Origin: Ichthyophthirius multifiliis
Taxonomy: Eukaryota > Ciliophora > Oligohymenophorea > Hymenostomatida
Direction: 5' to 3'
Length of the DNA: 47,291 nucleotides
Assembly: GCF_000220395.1 (NCBI RefSeq)
Contig: NW_004085891.1
Coordinates: 1 to 47,291 of the forward strand
The notes under the pieces were generated by a model, which saw only the letters and a list, made by a program, of their open reading frames with translations, had not been told where the DNA came from and did not search any database. Position 1 is the first letter of the stretch. Every line of letters begins with the position of its first letter. Positions 1 through 12,494 of the stretch are shown here, piece after piece. Made by a program: the position numbers and the translations under genes.

Positions 1-32
1 CCCACCCACCCACCCACCCACCCACCCACCCA
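1..32. repeat. (CCCA)8 at chromosome tip
   Basis: Eight perfect CCCA units lie outside the normal telomere repeat and are joined to it by a CTGG step. This is not the usual hymenostome CCCCAA unit. It could be a basecalling or assembly artefact at the read end, or a real variant cap. Confidence 0.8.
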
Positions 33-38
33 CTGGCC

Positions 39-108
39 CCCCAACCCCAACCCCAACCCCAACCCCAACCCCAACCCCAACCCCAACCCCAACCCCAACC
101 CCAACCCC
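39..108. repeat. CCCCAA telomere repeat
   Basis: About eleven CCCCAA units run inward and end in degenerate C/A-rich sequence to about position 130. On the C-rich strand this reads 5'->3' into the chromosome, as expected for a left end. The unit matches Tetrahymena-type telomeres (G4T2 on the other strand) and identifies the window start as a true chromosome end. Confidence 0.95.
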
Positions 109-821
109 CTATTGCAAACCCCAAACCCAAATTCCTACAACAATCTAAAAAAAAAAATATAAAAAATCGACTCTAACCTTAACTTGAATTGTTAAAAAAA
201 ATAGCAACCCTTATCCTAATATTAGCCAATATAATTTTTTTTATTATTCTTTAAAAATTATATTAAAATATTTATTATAACTAATTTATTAAATTTTTAT
301 ATTTTAAATTTTTACTAATTATTTAATTTATAATAATCTTTTTTATTTACTTTTAATAATAATTTATTAAAATACATAAATTAAATATTATAATTTTTTT
401 TTACTATTTATTTATAATTTTTTTTTCTTTAAATTATATTTATTTTAATAAATATTTTTTCTATTTATTTAATATATTTATTATATAATTTTATATTATT
501 AATTTAAATCATATAAATTTATAATATGATTTTTTAAGAAATATTATAAAATGTCCATAAAGTATAACCATTTTTATTTAAATATAATATTATATTTACA
601 TATTTTGAAAAATACTTATTTTTAATTTATTTTTATTAAAATGCTTTATTTTTGTTATATTTAATAATTTGCTTTTAAAATGTTTTATTATCGATATTGC
701 CTTAATTTTCTTATATTATTTGTAATATAGTTAGTTTTTTAAAGTAATATTCTTTATTTTTAAATAATTTATTTTCTTTTAATATTTTTTTTAAGATTAT
801 AACATAAAATTACTAATTATT

Positions 822-1043
822 TTTTTTTCTCTCCATTTTTTTTAATTTTATTCATGATATTTTTTTTCTATTCATGATACTTTTTTTCTAAATTTATAAA
901 ATAAATAATAAAAGATTCAATTAAAATATTTATGGAATAACTATATATATATTTTATTCTTTATAAATATAAAAAAAAGTATCAGATAAACATATAAAGA
1001 ATGTTATTGAGAAAAAATGGATTTTAAATGGAGAGAAAAAAAT
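822..1043. repeat. imperfect long inverted repeat (hairpin or MITE-like)
   Basis: The left arm contains TTTTTTTCTCTCCATTT and GATACTTTTTTT. The right arm contains their reverse complements (AAATGGAGAGAAAAAAA and AAAAAAAAGTATC) in the correct nested order. Inner parts (ATTTATAAA...TAAAA) also pair. The whole could fold into a hairpin of about 220 nt with bulges. A 20-nt unit starting ATTCATGATA is duplicated in tandem in the left arm. It may be a short non-autonomous element or a structural subtelomeric sequence; I see no coding capacity. Confidence 0.5.
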
Positions 1044-3161
1044 ATTTTAATAATTTTATATTAAATCTCAAAACTGCACATTTAAATAAATTTGGCTATT
1101 TAAAAGTAAAGCATATTTCTAATAAAAACTTTATTTTAAAATAAAATATTAAAAAATGATACAATACAATTATATAAAAAGAAAGTTTAAAAATATATAG
1201 ACATTTTTTTTATTTATATAATTTGAATGATAAATAATAAATATCTTTGTAAATTATAAAAAAAACAAAAATATTTAAAATTAATTGAAATAAATATTAA
1301 TAATAAATTAATTGAAAAATAATATAAGAAAATTATACACTTAAATTTATTTATTTGAATAATAAAAAACAAAATATTTATTATTTCTTACTTCAATATC
1401 TTTAATTTTATAATAATTAATAAATATGAATAAAAAAAAGCAAGAAGAGCAATACTATTATTATTTATAGAGACATTTTATTTTATAATTTTTATGCTTA
1501 ATGGATGTATATTGTTACTTTAATATCAAAAATTATTATATTATTTTTAAAACATAATAATATAATAATTTAACAATATATTAATAAAATCATAAAAATA
1601 ATAAATAATTATTGATTCAAACTAACTGAAGCAATATATCCATAATATCCTATAGTTCAAATTTTCACATTTTTATAAGAAATTTTTTTCGAAAATGTTT
1701 TAATTGATTAGCTATAATAATCAAGTTTAATTATTATTTTTATTTATGTAGCATATATATTTTAAATAAATTAGCATTAATAAAAATTTTATTAATGCAA
1801 ATAGTTAAGTAAATCACTTTTCATTATTAAATTTTCGTTTATAACTTATAAATATTTAATTATATGGCGATTTTAAATATAAAGCTAAACCAAATAAAAG
1901 ATGATCCATATTATTTTTAAGAGAATAAAAAAATATTATTATTAGATCTATGATTTTTTCTTTTTTATAGTAATTATTTATATTCTATTAGTATTGTTAA
2001 ACCCTCATAATTATATAGAGTATTATTTGATATTAATATATCAATGCCTTAAATAATTGCAAATTAATATATTTAATGATGAACTTAATCCAAATAAATA
2101 TAAACTGATTTCGAAAATTATAATTAGAATATATTTAATAATGCAATATATGTATACATAATTATTAGCATTTAATCTTGTATAAAACTTAGATTTATTT
2201 TAAAAGAAATTAATTCTTTCTAAAAAATTAGATTAAATTACTAAAATTATATTATTTCTTTCACTGCCTCTTTATATTAAATTATTATTTATAAAATAAT
2301 TAAATAAATTTATTAGTTAAAAAGATTTGAATTTTAATTATTAAAATTTATATATCTTGCTTACTTCTTAGCTTATTAATTAATTTGATTTTATATTAAT
2401 TTTTTAAATATAAATATTAAAAATTTGATAAAGTTATAGACCCAAATTATAGTTAATTATTTGATTCTTCATCTTTTAAGATATTGCTATTGTATTTGTT
2501 TAAATTATTTTATCTTTACGAATTATATTATTTATTTTAGGATGCAATATCTGTATAAAATTTTATTTTGAAGAGGATATATTTTCTTAAATTCAGTTGA
2601 TTTTATTAATTATCTTCAATATTATTGATAATAAGATTTTATATTTAAAATATATTCCCAATTATTGAAATATTATTTTATTTACAGTTTTAAACGTACA
2701 AGGAAAATTTTATTTAAGATCTTTATTAAATTAAACTTTATTTTAAATTGTTTAATTTTTATGTTTTTTATAAATTGATTATTTTAAATATGAATAAAAA
2801 TTTGATTTATTAATAATATAAAATTAAAAATACTTTAATTATTTTATTTAAATATCTAAAATAATTTAATTTATTAGTAATTTTAATTAAATGTTTATAA
2901 TTTTGTTTTTTTATGACAAAAATTCCATTAAATATAAATATGAAAATTTTTTATTGTTTAAGAAATAATCAAAAAAAAAAAAAATTATTATATTGATATT
3001 TATATAATTATTATATAAAAATACTTTTTTAGTATAATTATAATTATTATGATATATTAATGTTATTATTTAGTTTTTCAAAATTAAATAAGATAATTAA
3101 TTCATTAATTAAAAATATTTAATTTTTTTAATTATATTTATATATAAAAATCTATTTTATT

Positions 3162-3167
<6 letters not shown>

Positions 3168-3202
<35 letters not shown>
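3168..3202. repeat. (AT)n microsatellite
   Basis: An uninterrupted AT dinucleotide tract in the subtelomeric desert, just upstream of the first gene. Confidence 0.9.
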
Positions 3203-3206
<4 letters not shown>

Positions 3207-3631
3207 TTATTTTATTATTATTATTAATCAATTTATTTTTTATAAATTTATAATCCTTTTTATTTTATAATGATTAATTTTTTTAATGAAATTAACTCTT
3301 ATTTAATAAATATAACATAATACATATTTTATTGAATTATTTAATTATAATTTTTACTTAATCAAGATTATTAAATTTAATTAAATATCATATATAAATT
3401 ATATATAAAGCCTAAAATAATTTAAATTCTAATTTTTTTTAAATGTAATTATAAGAATTTTAGTTTAAGCTAAACAAATTAATTAAAGTCAATCAAGAGA
3501 AATAATATATAATAAGATAATTTATCTTAAAAATATTTGTATATTATATATTTTTAGATATTATAAATAAAAGATATTTAATTATATAATTTGTTTATAA
3601 TAAAATAACATAAATATTATATTTAAAAACT

Positions 3632-5908
3632 ATGAAAAGGACAAAACCAATTCATCCGTCATAATAGATACTATTAAAAAAATTAAATATGTAATATATA
3701 CGTTTTCCTACATCTAAAATAGAATAAGGAACAGATGCAATGCATACCAATTGCGACTACTCAGCCGTATATATTAATTTAGTAACTTTAAATTTACAAG
3801 GTCCATCCCATGAATCTCCTATAGGAATCAGCATAATATTTACTATAGGGAAAGGTACAGAAACAATTTTAAAATGTCTAGAAGAATTAGAAGATTTATT
3901 CATAGGTTTAACTTTAGATTCAATTATAGATGATTTTTCTACTTTTTGGAACAAACTAACATGCGATCCCTAAATGAGATGGATAGGCCCAGAAAAAGGA
4001 GTTATACATATGGCAGTAGGAGGAGTAGTAAATGCAATATGGGATTTATGGTCTAAAATAGAAAGAAAACCTCTTTGGCAGCTTTTAGTAGATATGGAAC
4101 CAGAAAAGCTAATAGATTGTTTAAACTTTTCCTATATAACAGATGTGTTGACTAAAAAAGAAGCTCTTGAAATCCTAAATAAGAATTAAAATAGTAAAAA
4201 GGAAAGAGTAGATTAATTAAAAAAACTTGGAGGTTATCCAGCTTATACAACAGCAGTTGGTTGGGCAGGATATTCAGACGAAAAAGTAATAGAAATGATA
4301 AAATTAAGTAAAAAATAAGGCTTCAATGCGTTTAAAGCAAAAGTGGGATGTGGTCTCGAGCGAGATCTTCATCGTTTAACTTTAATCAGAAATGAAATAG
4401 GAAAAGACTCTATTTTAATGACTGACGCTAATTAAGTTTGGAGTGTAGAATAGGCTATTTCTACTATGAAAAAGCTATCTCATTTAAATATTTTGTGGAT
4501 TGAAGAACCTACAGCTCCTGATGATGCGGTTGGGCACAGTGAAATTGCGAAAGCATTAAATCCATTAGGAATTAAGGTTGCTACAGGAGAACATGCTCAT
4601 AATAGAATTCTGCATAAATAATTAAATGTCCTTAACAGTTATTAATTTGTGTAAAGTGATTCTTGTAGAGTCGGAGGTTTAAATGAGCTTATTGTAATCT
4701 AGTTAATGGCGAAAAAATTCCATAAACCCGTGTGTCTACATGCAGGAGGAGTTGGATTATGTGAAATGGGTATTCATGCAGCTATTTTTGATTTCGTTGC
4801 TGTTTCAGCTTCTTTAGAATAGAGGTGGTTAGAGTATTCAGGGACTTTACATGAACATTTTATCCACCCAGTAAATATTAATGATGGTAAGTATATGCTT
4901 CCGTCAGCTATTGGATATGGTTTAGAAATGAAAACTGAATCTATTGCTTAATTTGTTTATCCTAACGGTTCCTATTGGTAAAGTGCTGTTGGATTAAGCA
5001 AATTCACACCTTTTAAAGGTATTATGGCAGCTACTTTTGCCCCCTTTAATACAGATGGAAGTAAATTAAATTTGGAAATTATACCTTAAATTGCAGATGA
5101 TTTAGTTAAGTAAAAAGTTTGTGGAATATTTGTTAATGGAACATCTGGTGAATTCACATCTTTAACAGTTTATGAAAGAAAGTAAATTTTAGAAAAATGG
5201 TGTTAAACTAGAGAAGTTAATGAAGGGAAATTACATTTAATCGCCTAAATAGGAAGTAGCGTTTTTTCAGAATCTGTTGAACTTGCTTTGCATGCTTCTT
5301 AATTAAAAAATGTCCAAGCTATAGCTTTTATAGCTCCTAGTTATTTCAAACCAAAAAATATAGAAGAATTAGTTTCTTTAATAAGTTAGATTGCTAAAAA
5401 AGTGCCTTAAATGCCATTTTATTATTACCATTATCCAAATATGAATGGAGTAAACTTTGAAGTGAAAAAAACCCTTGATTTAACTAAAGAAATATGTCCA
5501 AATATTGTTGGAGTAAAATTTACAGATAGTAATTTTGCCGATTTAGGAAGATGCGCTTCTAGTGGGTATAATGTATTGGTAGGAGCTGATAATATGCTTT
5601 TTTCGGCTTTGGCGGCTGGAGCAGATGGTGCTATTGGAATTTCATATAATTTTACGGGAGTTTTACATAATTAAATTTATGAAAATTTTCTTTAAAATGA
5701 TTTTTATGTATGCCACTAGCTATAAGAATAGAGTAGAGTTATTTTGGAAAAAATAAATTATTATGGAATCTATCCTTGCTCAAAATTTTTAATGAATTCA
5801 ATTAGAGGTTTTGATCTTGGACCTTTAAGATGGCCTATTGGAAATCTAAATTAAGAATAGAAAAAAAATATATTGAATGAAAATACTTTTGAAATATTAA
5901 AATAATGA
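3632..5908 (+). CDS. fusion: ENOSF1-type sugar-acid dehydratase + N-acetylneuraminate-lyase-type aldolase
   Basis: Single exon, 758 residues, in-frame TAA/TAG as Gln, stop TGA. Residues 1 to about 447 match the L-fuconate dehydratase (ENOSF1) branch of the enolase superfamily over its whole length. The start gives IRFPTS...GTDAMHT near the N-terminus. The catalytic set is visible: KxK at K235/K237, metal ligands D265, E291 and E320, and base H370 in HAGGVGL. Residues from about 455 match NPL/DHDPS-family aldolases: GTSGE at 503-507, Tyr 599 in FYYYHYP, Schiff-base Lys 629 in GVKFTD. Each half is about full family length. Known chemistry of the families suggests dehydration of a sugar acid to a 2-keto-3-deoxy acid, then retro-aldol cleavage to pyruvate plus an aldehyde. 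The exact substrate is inferred; L-fuconate is the first guess. No signal peptide is seen, so it is probably cytosolic. Confidence 0.93.
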
Positions 5909-8757
5909 AATTTAAATAAAATATTATTTTACTTTGCGAAATTTAGTTTATTTATAAATTTTATATTTTTAAATTTAAAAAAAAATAGAATTTTAAATTT
6001 TTAACAAAAAAAAATAATTATTTTTTTATTTCATTCCTAAATTTTGTAAATTTAAATTTATCCTTGTTTGTATGTAAATCTTAAAAAAAAATTGTATAAA
6101 AAATACCTAATTTAATATATAAACGTAATAAATTTAAACATTTATATAGATATAAAAACAGATATTAGTGAAGAAATTAGTTAGATTTTAAGAAATGAAA
6201 CAGAAAGACTAATATAATTTAACGAACAAAATACATTTTTTATAGAATGATAAATAAGCTTTTTCAAAAGTACACTATAAAAGGCTGAAATTTCTCATGA
6301 AATATAAATCAACAAGGAAATAATATTTTTGATAATATAAATTTTACTTAACTATAAATATATAATTTAAACTGAATATGGGAATTATTAAAAGCAATAA
6401 ATTATTATTTTAAAAGGTTTCAAGACATTAAAAGCCAATGAAACTTAATTCTTATACAGCCGGAATAAAACTAATATAATAATAAACAAATTTTAGTCAT
6501 TTTAGAGTTAATTTAAGAAAAGATAAATATATATTTATTTTAAGATTATAAAAAACTAAATAAAAATAAATTCAAAAATAATAATCTTTATTAGATTTAA
6601 TTTAATATATTAGAGGATTTACATGAACTTTTATAATAATTGGATTTATTATAGTTTCGAATCTTGATATTAAACAAAAAATTATGAATGATTTTTTTCA
6701 GTTTAATACCTATATAAAGACATAGAATTAAAAGTATACATATAAAAATTATATTTATAATAAATTATATTATAATAAAATATTAAAATTTAAAAGAATA
6801 ATTAAATTAAATATAAAAAAATAAAGATATAATATTAATTAATTTTAAGATATCAAATTAATAAGCTTTATATTAAAATAATTAAAAAAAATTTAATATA
6901 AAAATATTGTCATAAAGACAAATTATTTAAGTAATAAATAATAATTTTAAAATAATATTTTTAACCAGTGTCAGTAAATTTAACAATAAAATCTTTAATA
7001 ATTAATATAAAAAACAAATACTTAAATAAAAAATCTAAATTTAAACTAAAATGGTATGAATATATTTTATATTATATATGAAATAAATATAATAATATAA
7101 TTTGTAAATAAATAGATAAATAAATATTTAGATATTAATTTTATTATTAATAAGTATAAGAAATAAATAAGTTAAATATTTTTTTTTAAAATAAAGAGTA
7201 AGTTAACTTTTTTATTTTTTAGAAAAACCTTCAATTAATTTAAAATTCTAATCGTATAATATAAAAATAAATATATGAATTAAAAAGATATTAGGATTTT
7301 TAAATAATTAGATATTAAATATAAAAAATTATTTTTTTAATAATAATAATCTTAATAAAATTCAAAAAGCAAAAATTCAGTTAACTATAAATTATAATAA
7401 AAACTTTTGAATATTAAAAGTAAAGTTTTTTAAATCAAAAGAAATTTAAAACAAATATTAATTTCAAAGTTATACTATTTAATAGTTTTATAGATACTAA
7501 TTTTAATTTATATTATTATTCAATCTAATTTTTATCTTTTAAGCATAAATTAATTGTATTGTTAAAATAATTATATCAAATTAAATTTAAACAAAATTTA
7601 GGTATATAACCCACTATTAATTCTTATTTTAATATTTTTAAAATGCTAGAAGCATTTAAAAGCTATTTTTTTAAAAGAATATAATCTTAATAATTTAAAG
7701 ATTATCCTTTAAAATTTATAAATCATATTAAACATTAGAATTAGCTAAGAATAATATTTAAAAAATTTAACTCATATATTTGAATACTTTTCAAACATAT
7801 AATTATTTAAAGTAAAATTTTAATTTTAATTTAGCTATATTATAATATATTTTGAATAATTATTTAAGCATATTTTATATTATTTATCAAGTATTTTTTA
7901 TATTATTTAAATTATTAAATTTATTGGTTGAATATAATTTTTTTTCTTTTTTATTAAAATTACATTTCAAATAGCAAAATAATATTTTATAATTAACAAA
8001 TATTTAGTATTTTATTCATAATATAACTTTAAAATATATTATTATAATTTTATATTCTGAAAAAAATATAAATATAAATATAAAATCAAATCAAATAATA
8101 TTTATTAAATATAAATAAAATAAAAAATTTACATTATAACATAATTACTTTATTATTTATTTTTATTTTTTATATAATTTTAAATAATTAATTAAATATA
8201 ATTAAATACTGTTATATTTATCAATATATTTAAGAATTTATTATATTTTTCTATGAAAAAAATTATAATAATTAATAAATAAAATTTAGAAGTTAAAAAA
8301 TAATTATTTTCCTAATTATGAAAAAATTTAAAAAATTGTTTATGTAGATATGGTTATCTCAAATATAATAATATTATTTAAATTTTTTAATATATTTTAA
8401 TTTATTTATTTATATAGATATTATTTATAAAAAAATATAATCTTATAATTAAATTAATTTAATATTATTATATTTTCTTTTTAATATTTGAAATTTTAAT
8501 ATAAATTTAGAAAAGCTTTAATCAATCCAAAATAAAAATAATTTTTTTTTATTTTTAAACATAAATTTATATTATAAAATATTAATATTTGCGAATATCC
8601 TATAAATATCTCGATTTTAATTTTAATAAAAATTTGCAAAATATAATAAATAATAAGTATATTAAATAAAAATTATTTTTAAATTAAATAATATTTTTAA
8701 TATATATATTAATATTATATTAGCATTATTTTTAAATAAAAATTTAAAGTTATATAA
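5909..8757. other. AT-rich intergenic region with a faint gene-like fragment
   Basis: Mostly featureless AT sequence. Around 6143-6667 there are code-6 open stretches (starting like DISEEISQILRNETERL, then 6251-6667) with slightly higher GC and mixed amino acids, but broken by TGA and without a convincing start. I cannot tell a decayed gene from chance. The rest holds nothing I can support. Confidence 0.4.
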
Positions 8758-9121
8758 ATGGGATTTTCTTTAGGTGCCATATTTGAATGCATTATTTTAT
8801 TTGTAAATGCTTTTGCTATTTTAGATGAAAAGAGATTTTTAAGGAAATGTATATAAATTAAAAAAATTATTTATTTAAAAAAATTAAAGTTGGATGGGAT
8901 AGACCTGACCTATCCTAACAATAGTCAATAGAACAATAATAAGGGATCGGATAAATTAAATCATAATTAATATTTCTTTTATATACAGCAAGAACAATAG
9001 GAGTATGTAAGAAATACAATTATTTAATATTGTTTAACCCATTTATTATATTAAAATATTAATAGATATATTAATTCCATGTAATATTCTTTGCATTATA
9101 GGAGAAATACTTTTTGGATGA
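8758..9121 (+). CDS. IER3IP1: Yos1/IER3IP1-like ER-Golgi membrane protein
   Basis: Three exons (8758-8848, 8890-9006, 9066-9121), introns of 41 and 59 nt, 87 residues, as in the family (80-87). The protein starts MGFSLGAIFECIILFVNAFA, continues with LDEKRFLRKFGW, has GIGQIKSQLIFLLYTARTI in the middle, and ends ILIPCNILCIIGEILFG. These match the conserved EERFL.., IKSQ..L...RT and C-terminal hydrophobic -FG blocks of human IER3IP1 and yeast Yos1. There is one hydrophobic segment at each end. In yeast Yos1 works with Yip1/Yif1 in ER-to-Golgi transport; the role here is inferred from homology. Exon phases (1 and 1) restore the frame exactly, and the second donor GTAAG fits the alignment better than an upstream GTATG. 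Confidence 0.9.
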
Positions 9122-9163
9122 AGCAAAAACAATGTTTCATAAATTAAATTAACATTGTTATTT

Positions 9164-9202
9164 ATTTTATTTTATTTTTATTTTATTTTTATTTTATTTT
9201 TA
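9164..9202. repeat. ATTTT-type short tandem repeat
   Basis: A run of TATTTT units directly downstream of the Yos1-like gene. Confidence 0.7.
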
Positions 9203-9530
9203 CTTTTCCAAAGCATTTAAATTTTATTAATGCTAAATTTTCATCACAACATATGGTTATATTAACAATTTTAACTAAAAATAATTAAATCATATATATA
9301 ATAATTAAAAATAAACTTTATATCTAGACATATCCAGTATTGCTAAATATAAAATTTTAAATTATATAATCAAAAAAAAATATATTATATAATATTTCCA
9401 TATATTAAGGAGAAATTAAAAAATATTAAAAAATTTAAATAATTAAAATCTTTATTATATATATATATATATCTTTATTTAAAAGATATTAAAAATTATA
9501 TATATATATTTTATTTAAATTTTCTCATTA

Positions 9531-10565
9531 ATGGATATTATAATAAATAGTATAGTTTTTGTTATTGTAACAAAAGTTTTATTTAATTATATTAAATAAA
9601 AGTTGATAAAAGTTGATTTTTCTAACAAGGTAATGATCAATTAAATTAAAAAAATTACTTAAAATTAAATTAAAAAAATTATTTAAAATTAAAAATTCTT
9701 AGACAATATGGATTACTGGTGCTTCTTCTGGAATAGGAGAAGAACTAACAAAAGCTCTATCGTTTCTGAATGCAAATTTAATAATAACTTCAAGAAATAA
9801 AAATGAAGTAAATAAATTATTTTTAAATTAAAAAAATAAATAAAAAAGCTTGAAAGAGTAAAAAGTTAATGTAAAAATCCTGAAAAAGTAATAGTTTATC
9901 CTCTAGATATGAGTAAGACAACTGAAATATTGGAGAAATCATAAAGATTTATAGAAGACTTAGAAAAAAAGAATTAAAAATTAGACATAATAATTGAAAA
10001 TGCAGGTCTTTCAATGCGTTGCGCTTTCGAAGAATATCCGTTTGAAAATCATGAATATATGACTAAAGTTAACTATGAAGGGCCTGTAATCCATACTAAA
10101 GTTGTTTTACCTCATTTTTTAAAAAATAAAAGGGGATAAATAGTATTAATTAATAGTGTTTCAGGTTTATTAGCCCCAGGATTGAGATCTAGCTATGCAG
10201 GTTCTAAGCATGCTTTAAAAGGATTTTTCGATAGCTTAAGGGTTGAGTTAAATGAATAAAATATTTAAATTACTTAAATTTATCCAGGATATGTTTAAAC
10301 CAACATTTCTAAAAATGCTTTAATGGACAAACCAGGTTAAAGCTTGGGAAAAACTGATGGTAATATTGCTTAAGGATAGGATGTTAAAATATTTTGTTAA
10401 GAAGTTGTAAAATGTATTTATTGGAAAATACAAGATAAAGTTATTACATAAAAATTTATTCATAAATTGGGTGCTAAATTAAGATATATAATACCTGATT
10501 ATATACACTAATCTATCTATAAAAATATAAAACAATAGATATAAGCATTTAATCAATCTAAATGA
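9531..10565 (+). CDS. DHRS7-like short-chain dehydrogenase/reductase
   Basis: Three exons (9531-9629, 9703-9807, 9849-10565), introns of 73 and 41 nt, 306 residues. Residues 1-20 are a hydrophobic membrane anchor. The Rossmann motif TGASSGIG is at 38-45, followed by an ENAG version of the NNAG motif. The catalytic triad is Ser171 (INSVSG), Tyr184 and Lys188 (YAGSK). The sequence NKTIWITGASSGIGEEL and the block SKHALKGFFDSLRVEL resemble DHRS7/DHRS7B, ER-anchored NAD(P)-dependent oxidoreductases of the classical SDR type. Substrate cannot be read from sequence. The Asn-to-Glu change in the NNAG motif is unusual, but the rest of the active site is intact. Confidence 0.9.
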
Positions 10566-10687
10566 TTTATTTTAAATATAATATATACTTTAATTATTTT
10601 TTATTTGATATTGCTTTTTTTTTATTAATTAATTTAGTTTATTATTTAAAATTTACAAATATTTTTTTAAAAAAATTAAAAAAAAAA

Positions 10688-12447
10688 ATGGACAAGTGTC
10701 CAAAAAAATATTTCAATACAAAAGAACAATAAGTATATTATAAAAATGTAAAATTTTATAAAAAAAAAAAAAAAAAATTCTAAAGATAAATAAATAAGAT
10801 TATAAATATATTGATATTTAAAATATAAAATAATGGAATCTAATAAGAAAACGTGTAAAATTGTTGCCATTGTAACAGTAAAGCTCGTAAAAAATAGATA
10901 TTTCTTAATCTTTTTTTAGATTTTAACTTAATTAAATTGAAGGAATTAGTGATAATGCAATTTTAGTATAAATAAAAAATAAAAAATAAAAAAATAATTT
11001 TTTAAAAAGAAGCATGACCCGTAAAATTTAAAAATGCGTTTTAATTTTACCTTTTATAACAAATAAAAAAAATAATTTTTTGGTAGAACCTTATAAACTA
11101 AATCATACAGATTAGAATCCTCGTCTTTCTAAGGAATTTAGCTTAGTAAAATAAGTCCTTTCTCTCTTTTTTTTTATAGTTCAATAAACAAAAGTGAAGA
11201 AATTTACCTTATATTTGAAGTATATATCATAGAATTAGGAAAATAAGATAATGCACTTTTTTTACGTTTTTTAGGTAGTGGATTAATAAAAATTAATGAA
11301 ACTAATTCAAATCTCTAATTTTGCTCTTTGAAGTATGGTAAAATAAAAAATTTCATTTCATTTTAATTTTAATTTTTTATTGAAAAAAAAGCAAACTCAA
11401 GAATGTATTTAAGTTATAATAATACACATGGATTCCCTTCCACAAACATTCGTGTTTCTTACTATTTAGAACTTTATTCAGATTTAAAAAAATACAAAGA
11501 CCTATTTGAAGAAAACGCAATAATATCAAATGAAGATATTATTCCTGGAATAGTATTTGAGTTAGAAGATAATAAATTTAAATTAAATTAATAAAGGCAT
11601 TTAAAATTATATCTTATAAATGCTAGAATTATTCTTTCAATTGAAGTAGAAAAGCATTTATTAAAATAAATATAATAGTTTATATCATGTAATAATTCTT
11701 AAAATACTTAGGTCATTTTTAATTATAAAAAGCTATAATGTGCATTTCATAATGGATATACTTTTACTAATTATTAAGGGATTTTAAATGGTGTAGTTTT
11801 AAGAGAAAATCAATAAAATAATAATAAAGATAAAATTTTCTTAGAATATTAAGGAAAACATGAAATAGATAATGTTTTTGATAATCCTTCGTCTGCTCTT
11901 ATTTTATAACTAGAATATGAAGTGGAATTTACACTTTAATTTAAATAATCTTAATAGAAAATTATTGCTTGGGTTCCTGTAAATTTAGATGGAAAATGTA
12001 TTAGTTAAAATAATATTTAAGTACATGAAATTATGATTAATGGTCCAGGGAAAAGCGCTAATGATTAATAATTAGTTTCTTTTCCAAAAAGCAAAAAATT
12101 TAATATTGAAATAATTTGCAATTTTTAAATTGAAAGACCAAATATCTATGAAAAAGAAGAAAAGAACAAAAAAAAATATAGCTAAAATATTTCAAATAAT
12201 GAATTATAAAATTTACAAATATTAAATGATATAAATATAAAAGAAGAATATGAAAAAAAAATAAAAGAAATTGAATTAAAAAAGTAAGAATATATTTAAT
12301 TATAAGAATATGAAAAAAAGTAAAGAGAAGAAAAAATTAAAAATGACCCATAGTTAATATAATTGCAAGAGGAATATAAATATTTATAGACATAATTTTA
12401 AAAATAATAATAATTGAAATTATAAGAATAATAAAATTTAAATTAAT

Positions 12448-12494
<47 letters not shown>

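Larger units (their letters stand above)
124..3631. other. subtelomeric AT desert
   Basis: About 3.5 kb of extremely AT-rich sequence. In code 6 I find no open frame with protein-like composition. It holds the inverted repeat at about 822-1043, a 20-nt tandem duplication near 851-891, and an AT dinucleotide tract at 3168-3202. No tRNA-like cloverleaf was seen. Confidence 0.7.

Noticed and set aside
9450-9510. Short AT alternating runs upstream of the SDR gene as a promoter
   Set aside because: Such runs occur throughout the AT deserts and cannot be told from background.
10966-11179. C2-domain-like motif TDQNPRLSKEFSL in an alternative frame of NPHP4 exon 3
   Set aside because: It resembles a C2 T.NP.W.E.F motif, but the other frame gives QFFGRT and joins in phase with the rest of NPHP4.
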